DNA of 64,000 bases from WRGT01 sp942493035 (GTDB taxonomy: Bacteria > Spirochaetota > UBA4802 > UBA5550): the NCBI GenBank assembly GCA_942493035.1, contig OW818666.1, positions 2,418,001 to 2,482,000 of the forward strand, read 5' to 3'. Position numbers and translations under genes: made by a program. The notes under the pieces were generated by a model, which saw only the letters and a program-made list of their open reading frames with translations, had not been told where the DNA came from and ran no database searches. Shown one piece after another: positions 10,001-19,242 of the stretch; the stretch's first letter is position 1; every line of letters starts with the position of its first letter.

Positions 10001-10131
10001 TCTATACGGGTGATCCGAATACAACAATTCCTGAATATAAGGCCTGCTGCGTAAACCTCAGAAAGGCTGACAAAAACAAACTTACAGAACTTTCTTACAC
10101 GGATTTAAGCGCGGGAGGACACCATGAGTAA
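7063..10131 (+). CDS. fdnG: Periplasmic formate dehydrogenase alpha subunit, selenoprotein
   Basis: This 1022-residue enzyme oxidises formate in the periplasm. It begins with a twin-arginine signal (TRRELLK, R5-R6, then a hydrophobic stretch), then the [4Fe-4S] ligands C50, C53, C57 and C85. The frame meets TGA at 7627-7629 after IDHQARI and continues with HSPSVASLAESFGRGAMTNSW, the conserved FDH-N/O active-site sequence; selenocysteine is therefore residue 189. Reading through gives the full family length. A strong ribosome site (AGGAGG) precedes the ATG. It overlaps the beta subunit by 8 bp and is followed by a multihaem cytochrome and fdhE. The symbol follows E. coli usage; Desulfovibrio-type FdhA is an equally close model. 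Confidence 0.95.
7644..7656 (+). promoter_or_regulatory. bacterial SECIS-like hairpin for the FDH alpha UGA codon
   Basis: Fourteen bases after the TGA, CGCC and GGCG pair around an AGTTT loop. Position and small GU-containing loop match bacterial SECIS elements, although the stem is shorter than at the NAD-linked enzyme. It supports selenocysteine at codon 189. Confidence 0.65.
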
Positions 10132-10813
10132 AACATTTTTTATAGACACATCACGCTGCACTGCCTGCAGAGGATGCCAGGTTGCATGTAAAGAATGGCA
10201 GGGATTTGAAGCAAATTTTACAAAACAGCTGGATTGGGGCAGCCATCAGAATCCGCCCGATCTCAATGCATTGAATTATAAAGTTGTGCGATTCAATGAG
10301 TTTAAAACAAAAGAACGTGTTATATGGAACTTTTTCCCGGATCAGTGCCGTCATTGTACTGAACCGCCATGTAAACTCGCAGCAGACGGCAACGTAAAAG
10401 GCGCCGTAGTTGTGGATAAAGATACCGGTGCTGTAATTTTTACGGAGAAAACTAAAAAGATCTCCAAAGACGGATTCCTTATGATGAAGGAGTACTGTCC
10501 TTATGATATACCGAGAAGAAATGAGAAGACCGGTATAATCAATAAATGCGACATGTGCCTTGAAAGAGTTGAAGCTGGACATGTACCTATTTGCGTAAAG
10601 ACATGCCCTACAGGTGCGATGAATTTCGGAGATAGAAAACAGATGCTTGTACTTGCTAACAACAGGCTTGCACAGGTAAAACTTGAGTTTCCTGAAGCAA
10701 CACTGCTGGACCAGGACAGTGTCAGAGTTATTTACCTGATTACTCATAACCGTAAAATGTATCACAGTCTTGCGGCGCTTGATAAGTCAGCAAAAAACAG
10801 ATCACTTGCATAA
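10124..10813 (+). CDS. fdhB: Formate dehydrogenase beta subunit, soluble iron-sulfur protein
   Basis: This 229-residue ferredoxin-like subunit carries electrons away from the alpha subunit. Cysteine clusters occur in RCTACRGCQVACKEWQ, QCRHCTEPPC, YCPYDIP, and KCDMCLERV with CVKTCPTGA, enough for several [4Fe-4S] centres. Unlike E. coli FdnH it ends without the C-terminal membrane helix. It has no signal peptide, so it probably leaves the cell bound to the Tat-exported alpha subunit. No FdnI-like cytochrome b follows; a multihaem cytochrome does, as in soluble Desulfovibrio FDHs that reduce cytochrome c. Confidence 0.9.
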   Translation: MSKTFFIDTSRCTACRGCQVACKEWQGFEANFTKQLDWGSHQNPPDLNALNYKVVRFNEFKTKERVIWNFFPDQCRHCTEPPCKLAADGNVKGAVVVDKDTGAVIFTEKTKKISKDGFLMMKEYCPYDIPRRNEKTGIINKCDMCLERVEAGHVPICVKTCPTGAMNFGDRKQMLVLANNRLAQVKLEFPEATLLDQDSVRVIYLITHNRKMYHSLAALDKSAKNRSLA

Positions 10814-10820
10814 ATTTTCT

Positions 10821-10851
10821 GCCGGTATTGCATCATAAATGCAATACCGGC
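10821..10851. terminator. Hairpin between fdhB and the cytochrome gene
   Basis: Perfect 13-bp arms (GCCGGTATTGCAT and complement) with a 5-base loop. No T-run follows, so it may be a partial terminator or an RNA-stabilising stem within the operon. Confidence 0.5.
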
Positions 10852-10941
10852 TTAAACTGCATGTCGGCTGAAAATTCCCGGAATAATAATCGGGCTCATA
10901 ACGGCCCTATTCTTTCAAAGCATCGTATAAGGAGAACTTTC

Positions 10942-11493
10942 ATGAAACGTTCATTATTGTTTTTAAAACCTTTTGTAATATTAATCTTTTTTTTCCTGGC
11001 TGTCATCACAACATCCTGTAATAACGCAAAACAGGCCGTGGCGGAAGAGAAGATTTCCTTCAGTCATAAAACTCACGTTGAAAGATATAACATCAAAGAC
11101 TGCGGGGCATGCCATAAATATGACTCAAATAACACCTTTCGCGGTCTCCCGACCATCGGAGAATGTACCGTATGTCATAGCAGGGACGGCGAACTCACCA
11201 GCGATGATCATATGAAACCGAGAAAGAAAACCATGTTTGACTCATACACAGACAAAGATAAACCATGGGTATCCCGGGCAAAAGATAAGCAGCTGGTTTA
11301 TTACAGCCATAAAGTTTTTATGACCGAACAACTGCCCGATGGAAAAACCGGTTTTAAATGTGATCCATGTCATGGTGACAAAGCTATATCTACCGGCACC
11401 GCTAAAACAAAGGGTGGAAAGCTGATGGATCAGTGCATTGTATGTCATACGTCATATAAAATGAATAATCAATGTGATGTCTGCCACAGGTAA
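10942..11493 (+). CDS. Five-haem c-type cytochrome, FDH-linked
   Basis: This 183-residue exported cytochrome has five CxxCH haem sites (CGACH, CTVCH, CDPCH, CIVCH, CDVCH). The N-terminus is a hydrophobic segment ending ITTSC, a possible relaxed lipobox. The start at 10942 has AAGGAG upstream and places the hydrophobic segment at the N-terminus; an earlier in-frame ATG at 10828 would precede it by 38 residues. It is clearly a paralogue of the cytochrome at 18658-19212: both share PTI.ECTVCH.RDG and RKKTMFDSY and the haem spacing. It probably takes electrons from the FDH alpha-beta pair and passes them to the Qrc-like complex. Confidence 0.88.
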   Translation: MKRSLLFLKPFVILIFFFLAVITTSCNNAKQAVAEEKISFSHKTHVERYNIKDCGACHKYDSNNTFRGLPTIGECTVCHSRDGELTSDDHMKPRKKTMFDSYTDKDKPWVSRAKDKQLVYYSHKVFMTEQLPDGKTGFKCDPCHGDKAISTGTAKTKGGKLMDQCIVCHTSYKMNNQCDVCHR

Positions 11494-11523
11494 TGAATGC
11501 TTTAGTCCCACTCCCCGGCCCTC

Positions 11524-11571
11524 GCACCCCGGTCGTTGGCAAAGCGATTTCTTTGCCAACGACCGGGGTGC
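11524..11571. terminator. Long GC-rich hairpin after the cytochrome gene
   Basis: Perfect 21-bp arms (11524-11544 and 11551-11571) with a 6-base loop, 30 bp past the cytochrome stop, followed by GGGGGCTTTT. It may end or attenuate transcription before fdhE, or be a mobile palindrome. Confidence 0.65.
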
Positions 11572-11636
11572 GGGGGCTTTTGGTGGACTTGAAACAATTA
11601 CTGCAGAATAATAATTATTAAAAAAAGGAAAAAACA

Positions 11637-12509
11637 ATGAGTACAATTGCCGGTTACAGCTCTGATGATATCAGAGAAGCAGTAAAACAGAAAAAGAAAA
11701 TAAAACCCGAATATGCACTAATGTTTGATTTGTATGAAAAGATTTACATCGCACAGGAAGAGTCAAAAAGCTCAATTCAACTTCAGGACTTCACCATTCC
11801 GGATGAAATTCTTGCCCTGAAACTGGAAGAGCATTTTCCGCTGGTGAATATTTCACAATTTCTTATCGATCAAAATGTATCTGAGAAACTTTTCAGGAGT
11901 ATCTGTACAATACTGATTGAAGCTGGAAGTGAGTTATCAGAAACAATAAAAAAATTGAGCAATCTGACTGATGACAAAGAGCTGAATCTTAATGATATGT
12001 TTTATGAGTTTCTGAAAGAGAATGAAGATTATTTTGATAAACTGGAAACAGAGTACCAGATAGATAAAGCAATACCCGGATTTCTTATATATAACAGTTT
12101 AAAACCCTCCCTCTCTGTTTTTTCTGACAAAATTTCCGCATATCTCAACCACGAAAACGTATGGAATAAAGGATACTGCCCTGTCTGCGGCTCAATGCCT
12201 GATTTATCGACATTTGAAGAGAACGGGAAACGGTTTTTAACATGCGGGTTCTGCACTCATAAATGGGAATCGAAAAGAATGTATTGCCCCTTTTGTGAAA
12301 ATGCAGATCACGAAACCATGCAGTATTTTGAAATTGAGGGAGAAGAGGAGTACAGAGTTGACGTATGTGATAAATGTAAAAAATATATCAAAACTGTTGA
12401 TATAAAAAAAACATCCCGGACTATTTATTTACCGCTGGAAAAGCAGTCTACACCATACATTGATCTGAAGTTTTCAGGGATGGGATACAAACAGGGAAAT
12501 GCTGAATGA
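11637..12509 (+). CDS. fdhE: Formate dehydrogenase accessory protein FdhE
   Basis: This cytoplasmic protein is needed to mature and export formate dehydrogenase, probably as a quality check before Tat export. The 290-residue sequence has the family's C-terminal metal-binding CxxC pairs: CPVCGSMP, CGFCTHKW, CPFCENAD and CDKCKKY. The N-terminal half is mostly helical and poorly conserved, as usual in the family. It is the last gene of the periplasmic FDH cluster, which supports the call. Confidence 0.9.
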   Translation: MSTIAGYSSDDIREAVKQKKKIKPEYALMFDLYEKIYIAQEESKSSIQLQDFTIPDEILALKLEEHFPLVNISQFLIDQNVSEKLFRSICTILIEAGSELSETIKKLSNLTDDKELNLNDMFYEFLKENEDYFDKLETEYQIDKAIPGFLIYNSLKPSLSVFSDKISAYLNHENVWNKGYCPVCGSMPDLSTFEENGKRFLTCGFCTHKWESKRMYCPFCENADHETMQYFEIEGEEEYRVDVCDKCKKYIKTVDIKKTSRTIYLPLEKQSTPYIDLKFSGMGYKQGNAE

Positions 12510-12562
12510 TTAAACAAAGACTCCGCTGTTCAATATAGATAATGAATAGTATGTTCAGATTC

Positions 12563-12681
12563 AGTAATTATTCCTAAATATAATTTTTAGTATAAAAAAC
12601 AAAAACTCTATTATCCCCGCCGCCTTCGGCGGCGGGGATAATAGAGTTTTTTTACTTTAGAAAAGTTAAGGAATAAATACT
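12563..12681. repeat. MITE family A, copy 1 (bidirectional terminator position)
   Basis: Terminal inverted repeats (AGTAATTATTCCT... and ...AAGTTAAGGAATAAATACT) flank a hairpin CCCCGCCGCC-TTCG-GGCGGCGGGG with A/T-rich sides. It sits between the convergent fdhE and lipoprotein genes, where the stem and T-run can end transcription both ways. Related copies start near 28801, 42899, 57123 and 60912. Confidence 0.75.
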
Positions 12682-12690
12682 ATTTTCAGG

Positions 12691-15282
12691 TTACTTAATA
12701 TTTGTTACAATGTAATTAACTACAATGAAATCCTGCATAACTTTATCATTTTCATCTTTCAATGTTTGCTTATACGCCAATAATCCCCAGTCATAACTGT
12801 TTGAGTCTAAGTACGAATCTTTAATACCGCCGACACTACCGGAAAATGATAGTGATTGTTCAAACGAAGATTCATAGAACGAACCAATGCTGAATCCGGC
12901 AGAGCCTCCTACTTTTAGTCCTCCAAGAATTAATTTAGCAGACATATCGGTACTTAGAGTTAAACCAGTAGACCAGTCATAACCGGATGATTTTACTATT
13001 TCTTTGCTTGATGAGGATGAAGATCCACCTGCTACGCCAGTCGGTGATAATAGGCCAAGTATTTTATATGAAGAACTCAACGAAATATTGTTTCCAACAT
13101 CAACATTTGTGCGAGCAATCACTTCTTCAGCGCTTTTGGGATATGAAGAAACATCATAAGGGGTATTTTGCAGAATACTCTTTGTTATTTTCACTCCGTC
13201 AACATTGTCATTGTAGTATGTTCTTGTTCTTGAATATTTTTTAGGTGTCTGAGGCGTTTCGACTGTAATCGTTGTTCCAACAAGAGAAGCATCATAGTGT
13301 GATGATACCTTATATTTATAAATATCGTAAGGTACGGCAGTAAAAATTATCTGATCATCATCTGCACCTGCTGTATCAGTTATAGTAAAGGTTTCTGTCT
13401 TTGAAATGTTATACGATCCGGAAGCTTCAATCTGATGTTCAAATTCAAGTTCTACCCTTGCCGCTTCAACATTAGCTATTAATCCTGCAGAGAGTGCAAT
13501 TTCAGTACCAATAATAACTCCAGCCCTTATGCTTGCTGTTGTTCCAACTTTATAGTTTGTTGACTCGCCTGTACCAAGACTAGTAGAACTATTGCTATTA
13601 TTCTGTTCGATACCGTTTTTTGCCGGAGGTGCCGTAAGCACAGCCAGAATCTTAATATCTTTGTATGCAGTTGTATGAGACGAATCATCAGCGCTTTTCA
13701 CGTTTTTGTTGCCGGTGTACTCAACTACAATACTATCTTCATCAACATTGACAGGAACAAGAATTGCATTATTGCAGAGAGTATTACCGCTGCCGTCAAA
13801 CTTATAAGGGCATGTCCATGAATATTCTTTTGATTCTTTGTCATATACCGATTTTAGAACTTTCAGCGATCCGTCTTTGAAAAGAACGACAATCTCATTG
13901 TCATAATCTCCGTCGAAATCTACAGACTTAATATCGGCAACTTTCCCATTATAATCATTCGGGTTGAAGAACAAAGTGTCTGGAATAACGAGTTTAATTA
14001 GTTTTTTGTTAACTTTGTCAAAACTATACAAGTATGGTCCAATAAGAAGCTCCTCGATTTTATTTCCAGTAAAGTTTCCCGAAGCATCTTTTTCCAGGTC
14101 AATCTCCGGGTTATAGTCAATCGGAACTATAAAATTTTCCGGAGTATCAAGTAAGCTGGTTCTCCACCAGACTGTATCAGCTTGAGTTAATAAATTCTGG
14201 TAAGTATTAGCACATGATAAATTATTTTGTGCATCATACTTAAAGTCATCACATATTGCCTGGGTAAAGTACATAAAAACACCGCTAGTATTACTACCTG
14301 AATTTAATCCGATAATAATGATCTCTTTATCCTTGTCGCCGTCAATATCAGTCATCGATAAGCTGACAGATGGAATAAAACCCGTTAAAGTGCTTTTCAT
14401 CATATCATCGACTTCGTTTGATAATTCAAATTTCAAATCCGAAGCGTTATAAATACTATAGAATATTGAATCGGTTTTGCCTGCAAAAGGAATACCGGAA
14501 GAAAATACTTCTGATCCATACCATGCTACAGCAATTTTCATTTTTTTATCAGATGCAATTGCACCAGCGGCAACTTTAATCTTTTTTACACCCTTATTAC
14601 TGTTTCCCTGAATAGACTGCACTTGAGGTTCTTTTTTATTAACTGAATCGTCAATAATCCAGAGCCTGGCATTGTCAGCAGCTGCATCTATCGACAGAAC
14701 CGATCCGACTACAATGATTTCGTCATAACCGTCATCATCAATATCCGCTACGCATAAATCATAATCAACGAGTTTTTTACCAGTCACAACAGTCAGGTCA
14801 ACGTTTGTATCAACAGGCGCACCATCTTTTCCTATTATGTATAATGTACCCTTTGTTGATTCAACCGGATCCCATGTAATGATGGCTGTTTCATCATAAA
14901 GGTCATTATTGAAATTTCCGGATTTTGCAGATTTTTTTTTGCCGGGATCGAAACTGGTGTTTTTTAATGAGTTCACAATGGTGACTGTTTTGTTATCAGT
15001 ATCAATATCATAAAGCCATTGGTTGTCGCTTTTGCTGTTATTTATACCAATACCCCAAAATTCATATATTTTTTTTAAATAAGTATATGGTCTTTTACCA
15101 AAAGGCAACCCGTTGCTGCTCGGAGTTATTGGATCCAAAAAAGTGTTGCCCGTTGGATTGTTTATATCGGATGGATTATCGCTGCTGTCACTGCCACACG
15201 CCGCCTGCAATAATACTCCGGCTGTAAGCAGAAGCAGAAATATCATTTTAGAATATTCCCTAAATGACCAGAATCTTTTCAT
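12691..15282 (-). CDS. Large lipoprotein with FG-GAP-like calcium-binding repeats
   Basis: This 863-residue protein has a signal ending LLQAACGSD (lipobox cysteine near 29), so it is probably anchored in the outer membrane. The first 500 residues contain repeats of the FG-GAP/VCBS type, with Asp-rich loops ADIDDDGYDEIIVV, TDIDGDKDKEIIII and VDFDGDYDNEIVVL, as in beta-propeller proteins. The C-terminal third is Ser/Thr/Gly-rich with long hydrophobic beta-like stretches (for example AGVIIGTEIALSAGLIANV) and matches no family I recognise. A clear GGAG ribosome site precedes the ATG. It is a single gene between the FDH and Qrc-like operons; function unknown. Confidence 0.75.
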   Translation of the reverse strand: MKRFWSFREYSKMIFLLLLTAGVLLQAACGSDSSDNPSDINNPTGNTFLDPITPSSNGLPFGKRPYTYLKKIYEFWGIGINNSKSDNQWLYDIDTDNKTVTIVNSLKNTSFDPGKKKSAKSGNFNNDLYDETAIITWDPVESTKGTLYIIGKDGAPVDTNVDLTVVTGKKLVDYDLCVADIDDDGYDEIIVVGSVLSIDAAADNARLWIIDDSVNKKEPQVQSIQGNSNKGVKKIKVAAGAIASDKKMKIAVAWYGSEVFSSGIPFAGKTDSIFYSIYNASDLKFELSNEVDDMMKSTLTGFIPSVSLSMTDIDGDKDKEIIIIGLNSGSNTSGVFMYFTQAICDDFKYDAQNNLSCANTYQNLLTQADTVWWRTSLLDTPENFIVPIDYNPEIDLEKDASGNFTGNKIEELLIGPYLYSFDKVNKKLIKLVIPDTLFFNPNDYNGKVADIKSVDFDGDYDNEIVVLFKDGSLKVLKSVYDKESKEYSWTCPYKFDGSGNTLCNNAILVPVNVDEDSIVVEYTGNKNVKSADDSSHTTAYKDIKILAVLTAPPAKNGIEQNNSNSSTSLGTGESTNYKVGTTASIRAGVIIGTEIALSAGLIANVEAARVELEFEHQIEASGSYNISKTETFTITDTAGADDDQIIFTAVPYDIYKYKVSSHYDASLVGTTITVETPQTPKKYSRTRTYYNDNVDGVKITKSILQNTPYDVSSYPKSAEEVIARTNVDVGNNISLSSSYKILGLLSPTGVAGGSSSSSSKEIVKSSGYDWSTGLTLSTDMSAKLILGGLKVGGSAGFSIGSFYESSFEQSLSFSGSVGGIKDSYLDSNSYDWGLLAYKQTLKDENDKVMQDFIVVNYIVTNIK

Positions 15283-15458
15283 GAGTTGCTCCTTATTGTC
15301 TTTATGACTTTATTGATTCACCATATTACACTTATTAAAAGCAGTTGCAAGGGGGGAGGAATAAACGTGTACTGAAAGGGAATGAACAGCAACAATAACA
15401 GATCTTTTTGATAATAATTTCTGCTTGCAGAATAACCTGTTTTTGCAGATCTATCACT

Positions 15459-18248
15459 ATGAATAAAAAATACTGCTATCTGTTTTTGATTATCTCCTTT
15501 TTAACGCAGGCCATCCCTCTTTTTGCAGGGGAAATATCTTTACCGGTGAGTATTGACAACACCAAAGAGTTTTATCCAATAGGACGCAATCTTGAAATCC
15601 TTGAAGACAAAACCGGGAACCTCTCTTTCTCAGACATCAGCTCTCTTCCATTCTCTGAACAATTTATACCATCAGATAGAGATGTTCCCAACTACCGTTT
15701 GTCGAATTCTGTTTACTGGGCAAGATTCAGAATAAGCTTTCCCGATTTAAGTGTGTCAGAAAACAGAAAATGGCTGATAAAATGCGGATGGCCCAACCTC
15801 ACGTCTGTAACGATGTATATAAGCGAACAGGGAGGGACTTACAAAAAAACTGAGACTGGAGCGTCTGTTCCAGTCTCGTCAAGGGAGATACCGTACAAGG
15901 TTTATCTTTTCAGGCTGATAGATCAGCCGGGAAAAACAGTAACAGCATATATACGCATTCAGTCAACAGGCGTAATGATATTGCCTCTTTCAATTATATC
16001 TGAAAGAAAGCTGTTCAATGAAATGGGAATGGAAAATGTCATGACCGGTGTCTTTTTAGGGATAATGCTCATTCTTATTTTATATCATCTTCTGCTCTAC
16101 ATTGTGCTGAAAGACAAAGACTATGCCTTTTTTGCATTCTATTTATCTGCCCATATAGCTCTTTACATCGTCAATGAAGGTATTCTGCAGTCTTATATAG
16201 GATCCGTCTCCCCGATGATTCGCGCAATCATCATGTCATCTGTTATCGCAGTCATCGCTGCAGTTATTACTCTCTTTTTTGTTCACATGCTGAATCTGAA
16301 AAGAGATCTGCCTGTTGCCGCAAAGATATTTTATGGCTATATTTTTATATTTATACTCGTGGCTTTTTTAAGCTTCAAGCTGCCGGAAAAATACATCTGG
16401 AGTACAATTTTTATTGTTTCGACTTTTCAGGATATTGTGATACTGATAGTCATTATTATCCGTATTATACAGAAAAATGACCTCGCCCGGTATTTTCTGA
16501 TTGTTTTCATACTAAGCTCATCAAGCAACATCTTATACATGTTTGTCAGGTTTGATTTGATTTCTCCAGACCTGATAAACGGCAATGAGCTTCTGTTCTT
16601 TACTGTATTACAGGCACTTATCCTTTCCTACGCTATCAGCATAAGGATTAAAAAGATTGAGAGAGCAAGGATAGATGCTCAGACTCTCTCAATAGATAAC
16701 TTAAAGAAAGCGGAGAAAATTAAGGATGAGTTTCTTGCAAATACCTCTCATGAGCTGAAGACTCCGCTTCATGGAATCGTTGGTCTGTCTGAGCTTATGC
16801 TCGGATCGGAGAGAGAAAAGTTCAGCGATAAAGCAAGAGAAAATCTCTATCTGATTTCATCGAGCGGACGCCGGCTAATGAATCTGGTCAATGACATTCT
16901 TGACTTCTCAAGCATTAAACACGGCGGCCTGGCGTTAACAGTCAAACCTGTGAGACTTCGTGAAAATATAACTGCTGTGTTCTCTCTTCTTGAGCCTCTA
17001 ACAGATGGCAAGGCGATAGAGCTTCGCAATAGCATACCTGCTAATTTTAATCCTTTGCTTGCCGATGAAGCAAGGCTCAGACAGATACTGACGAACCTCG
17101 CGGGAAATGCTCTTAAATTTATGCCATTCGGAGTTATCGACGTTTCAGCGGTTGAGAAAGATGGGATGGCAGAGATATCTGTAAGCGATACAGGAGTCGG
17201 AATAACAAGTGAAGATATCAGAATAATATTCAACGCTTTTGAACAGGGTGATGGTTCTGCATCGCGGAATCATGGTGGCACAGGGCTTGGTCTTGCAATC
17301 ACCAAAAAGCTGGTAGAACTTCAGGGTGGAACAATTAAAGTAGAGTCTCAGCCGGGGAAAGGTTCGATCTTTACATTTACTCTTCCAATTGCTGAAAAAA
17401 ATGAAGAAACTGCGGATAAACGACCGGAGATAGTAAAACAGAACTTTGATATTTCGAACGAAAATGATTCCTGTATCCTGTCCGGAAAGCAGCTTCAAAC
17501 CTTAAATCCGATGGAGAAGGGCCGGGCTTTAATACTTGTGGTTGAAGATGATCCTATATCGAGAAAGATACTCAGTGAATCACTCTCTTTTCTTAAATAT
17601 GATGTAGTAACAGCAAATGACGGGAACATTGCTTTTGCAAAGTTAAGTGATGGTACTCATTTCGATCTGGTACTCCTTGATGTTATGATGCCGGGTCTTT
17701 CGGGTTATGACCTCCTTAAGCGTATAAGACAAAATCTCTCTACTGAGGAACTACCTGTTATTCTCGTAACAGCAAAGTCTCAGCTTGACGATATTCAGGC
17801 AGGATTCAAAGCTGGTGCCAATGATTATATCATTAAACCATTCAGTATGGATGAGATATCCCGCCGGGTTGAGAATATGCTGAAGCTTAAAAATGTTTTA
17901 CCTCCAGAAGAGCCAGGCATGCTGATCAGGGAGAAGAGCGTCAGCAGAATCATACGATTCAATGAGATAATATATATTTCATCCACGGGGAAAAAAACGG
18001 TGTTGCACACTACAGTTCGTGACGAGATTATCTCTCTGATGCTGAAGGATCTTAAGATAAAGCTTCCCTCAACATTCGTCAGAATTCACAAGCAATATAT
18101 AATCAATACTGCATACCTATCCAGCGTGACACACATAGGAAGCGGCCGATACGAAGCAGTTCTCAATGATACCGATGATACGCGCCTTGTGGTAAGCAGG
18201 TCATTTATTGCTGATTTAAGAGAGTATATGGAACGGAAAATTGAATAG
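15459..18248 (+). CDS. Hybrid sensor histidine kinase with receiver and LytTR DNA-binding domain
   Basis: This 929-residue membrane protein combines all parts of a signalling pathway. After a signal peptide comes a 7TMR-DISM extracellular domain (to about residue 195), then seven transmembrane helices (about 200-400). A HisKA domain follows with phospho-acceptor in FLANTSHELKTPLHG, an ATPase domain (GTGLGLAITKKL), a receiver domain (LVLLDVMMPGLSGYDLL) and a C-terminal LytTR DNA-binding domain (FVRIHKQYIIN). The start at 15459 leads straight into the signal peptide. A kinase joined to its own LytTR output is unusual, because it puts the DNA-binding domain at the membrane. Its place between the FDH and Qrc-like operons suggests, but does not show, that it controls them. 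Confidence 0.85.
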   Translation: MNKKYCYLFLIISFLTQAIPLFAGEISLPVSIDNTKEFYPIGRNLEILEDKTGNLSFSDISSLPFSEQFIPSDRDVPNYRLSNSVYWARFRISFPDLSVSENRKWLIKCGWPNLTSVTMYISEQGGTYKKTETGASVPVSSREIPYKVYLFRLIDQPGKTVTAYIRIQSTGVMILPLSIISERKLFNEMGMENVMTGVFLGIMLILILYHLLLYIVLKDKDYAFFAFYLSAHIALYIVNEGILQSYIGSVSPMIRAIIMSSVIAVIAAVITLFFVHMLNLKRDLPVAAKIFYGYIFIFILVAFLSFKLPEKYIWSTIFIVSTFQDIVILIVIIIRIIQKNDLARYFLIVFILSSSSNILYMFVRFDLISPDLINGNELLFFTVLQALILSYAISIRIKKIERARIDAQTLSIDNLKKAEKIKDEFLANTSHELKTPLHGIVGLSELMLGSEREKFSDKARENLYLISSSGRRLMNLVNDILDFSSIKHGGLALTVKPVRLRENITAVFSLLEPLTDGKAIELRNSIPANFNPLLADEARLRQILTNLAGNALKFMPFGVIDVSAVEKDGMAEISVSDTGVGITSEDIRIIFNAFEQGDGSASRNHGGTGLGLAITKKLVELQGGTIKVESQPGKGSIFTFTLPIAEKNEETADKRPEIVKQNFDISNENDSCILSGKQLQTLNPMEKGRALILVVEDDPISRKILSESLSFLKYDVVTANDGNIAFAKLSDGTHFDLVLLDVMMPGLSGYDLLKRIRQNLSTEELPVILVTAKSQLDDIQAGFKAGANDYIIKPFSMDEISRRVENMLKLKNVLPPEEPGMLIREKSVSRIIRFNEIIYISSTGKKTVLHTTVRDEIISLMLKDLKIKLPSTFVRIHKQYIINTAYLSSVTHIGSGRYEAVLNDTDDTRLVVSRSFIADLREYMERKIE

Positions 18249-18272
18249 ATAGAAAACACCTTTAGAATTTGA

Positions 18273-18382
18273 AGGGTAGTCCCAATAACTCAATCTTTAC
18301 AGGGTCAAAGGGGCGGTAGCCCCTTTATAAGCCCCCGTAGGGCACTCTGCGGTCCCGGAAACGGAGTTTTTGGGACTGCCCT
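18273..18382. repeat. Inverted-repeat element upstream of the Qrc-like operon
   Basis: Arms of 19 bp (18273-18291 and 18364-18382) match at 17 positions and enclose two further hairpins (AAGGGGC/GCCCCTT and GCCC/GGGC). It follows the kinase stop and may end its transcript. The rest of 18249-18657 is AT-rich leader; TTGACA at 18506-18511 is a possible -35 box for the downstream operon, but no good -10 is seen. Confidence 0.55.
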
Positions 18383-18657
18383 GAAACTAAATAACTATTA
18401 GATAATTATCGATTACCAATCAAAATACACATAAAACTGCAATTTTAGTATATTAAAATTTTATTAAATAATCCTCTCTCTAAATAGAATTTTTTTTAAT
18501 TTTGGTTGACATTTAGTGAAAACGTTTTTAGGAATTGAGTTGGATTACTATAAACAAAGCATGGCTCTGCTATGCTGCCGGTTCAGTCTCTGAATCACTT
18601 TTTCGGTTTTAAAGAATTACAACTCTTTCAAAAATAAAAAACAAAAGGAGAATTTTT

Positions 18658-19212
18658 GTGAGACGTTCATTGCTGCTTTTTTTTACCCCTTTTATTATTT
18701 TTACATGGATTTTCTTCGGGATATCCCAAAAGGGCTGTGACAGCGTAATGCAGGCTGATGCTGCAAAAAAAATCCCCTTTAACCACAAGACTCATGTGGA
18801 AAAATACGGGATCAGCGACTGTACAACATGCCACGGATACGAAGAAAACGGAAGATTTAAGGGACTTCCAACCATAGCCGAATGTACCGTATGTCACGCC
18901 AGAGATGGAGTTACGACATCCGATGATCACAGCATTCCGAGAAAAAAAACAATGTTTGATTCATACAAGGATACAGACCAGCCCTGGGAATCATTCGCAA
19001 AACAGCCCGATCTTGTCTATTTCAGTCACACTGTTGTAATGACAGCGAAATACGAAGACGGAAGATTAAAAGCACGTTGCGGTTCATGCCACGGTGACAA
19101 GGCTCTAACAACAGACACTAAAATGCTCAAAGGCAAAATGCTCATGGGACAGTGTATGGATTGTCATACTGCGCTTAATCTAAGCAACAAATGTGCCGTA
19201 TGTCACGACTAG
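18658..19212 (+). CDS. qrcA: Five-haem cytochrome subunit of Qrc-like menaquinone reductase
   Basis: This 184-residue protein has an N-terminal hydrophobic anchor and five CxxCH haem sites (CTTCH, CTVCH, CGSCH, CMDCH, CAVCH). It begins with GTG preceded by AAAAGGAG. Gene order with the next three genes matches the Qrc complex of sulfate reducers (cytochrome, molybdopterin-family protein, ferredoxin, NrfD-type membrane protein). Desulfovibrio QrcA is usually described with six haems; five here also resembles ActA of alternative complex III. It would accept electrons from periplasmic cytochromes, most likely its paralogue at 10942. The symbol is by analogy. Confidence 0.8.
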   Translation: MRRSLLLFFTPFIIFTWIFFGISQKGCDSVMQADAAKKIPFNHKTHVEKYGISDCTTCHGYEENGRFKGLPTIAECTVCHARDGVTTSDDHSIPRKKTMFDSYKDTDQPWESFAKQPDLVYFSHTVVMTAKYEDGRLKARCGSCHGDKALTTDTKMLKGKMLMGQCMDCHTALNLSNKCAVCHD

Positions 19213-19242
19213 AAAGAAACTTGAGAGGAGTAAGTTAATCTT

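Noticed and set aside
7651..10131. Separate gene starting after the TGA at 7627
   Set aside because: The frame is continuous with the upstream part, the active-site context is that of a selenoprotein, and a SECIS-like hairpin follows; it is one gene.
12601..12660. Family A hairpin as a plain terminator only
   Set aside because: The same stem with matching outer ends recurs between divergent genes, so it is a dispersed repeat that can also terminate transcription.
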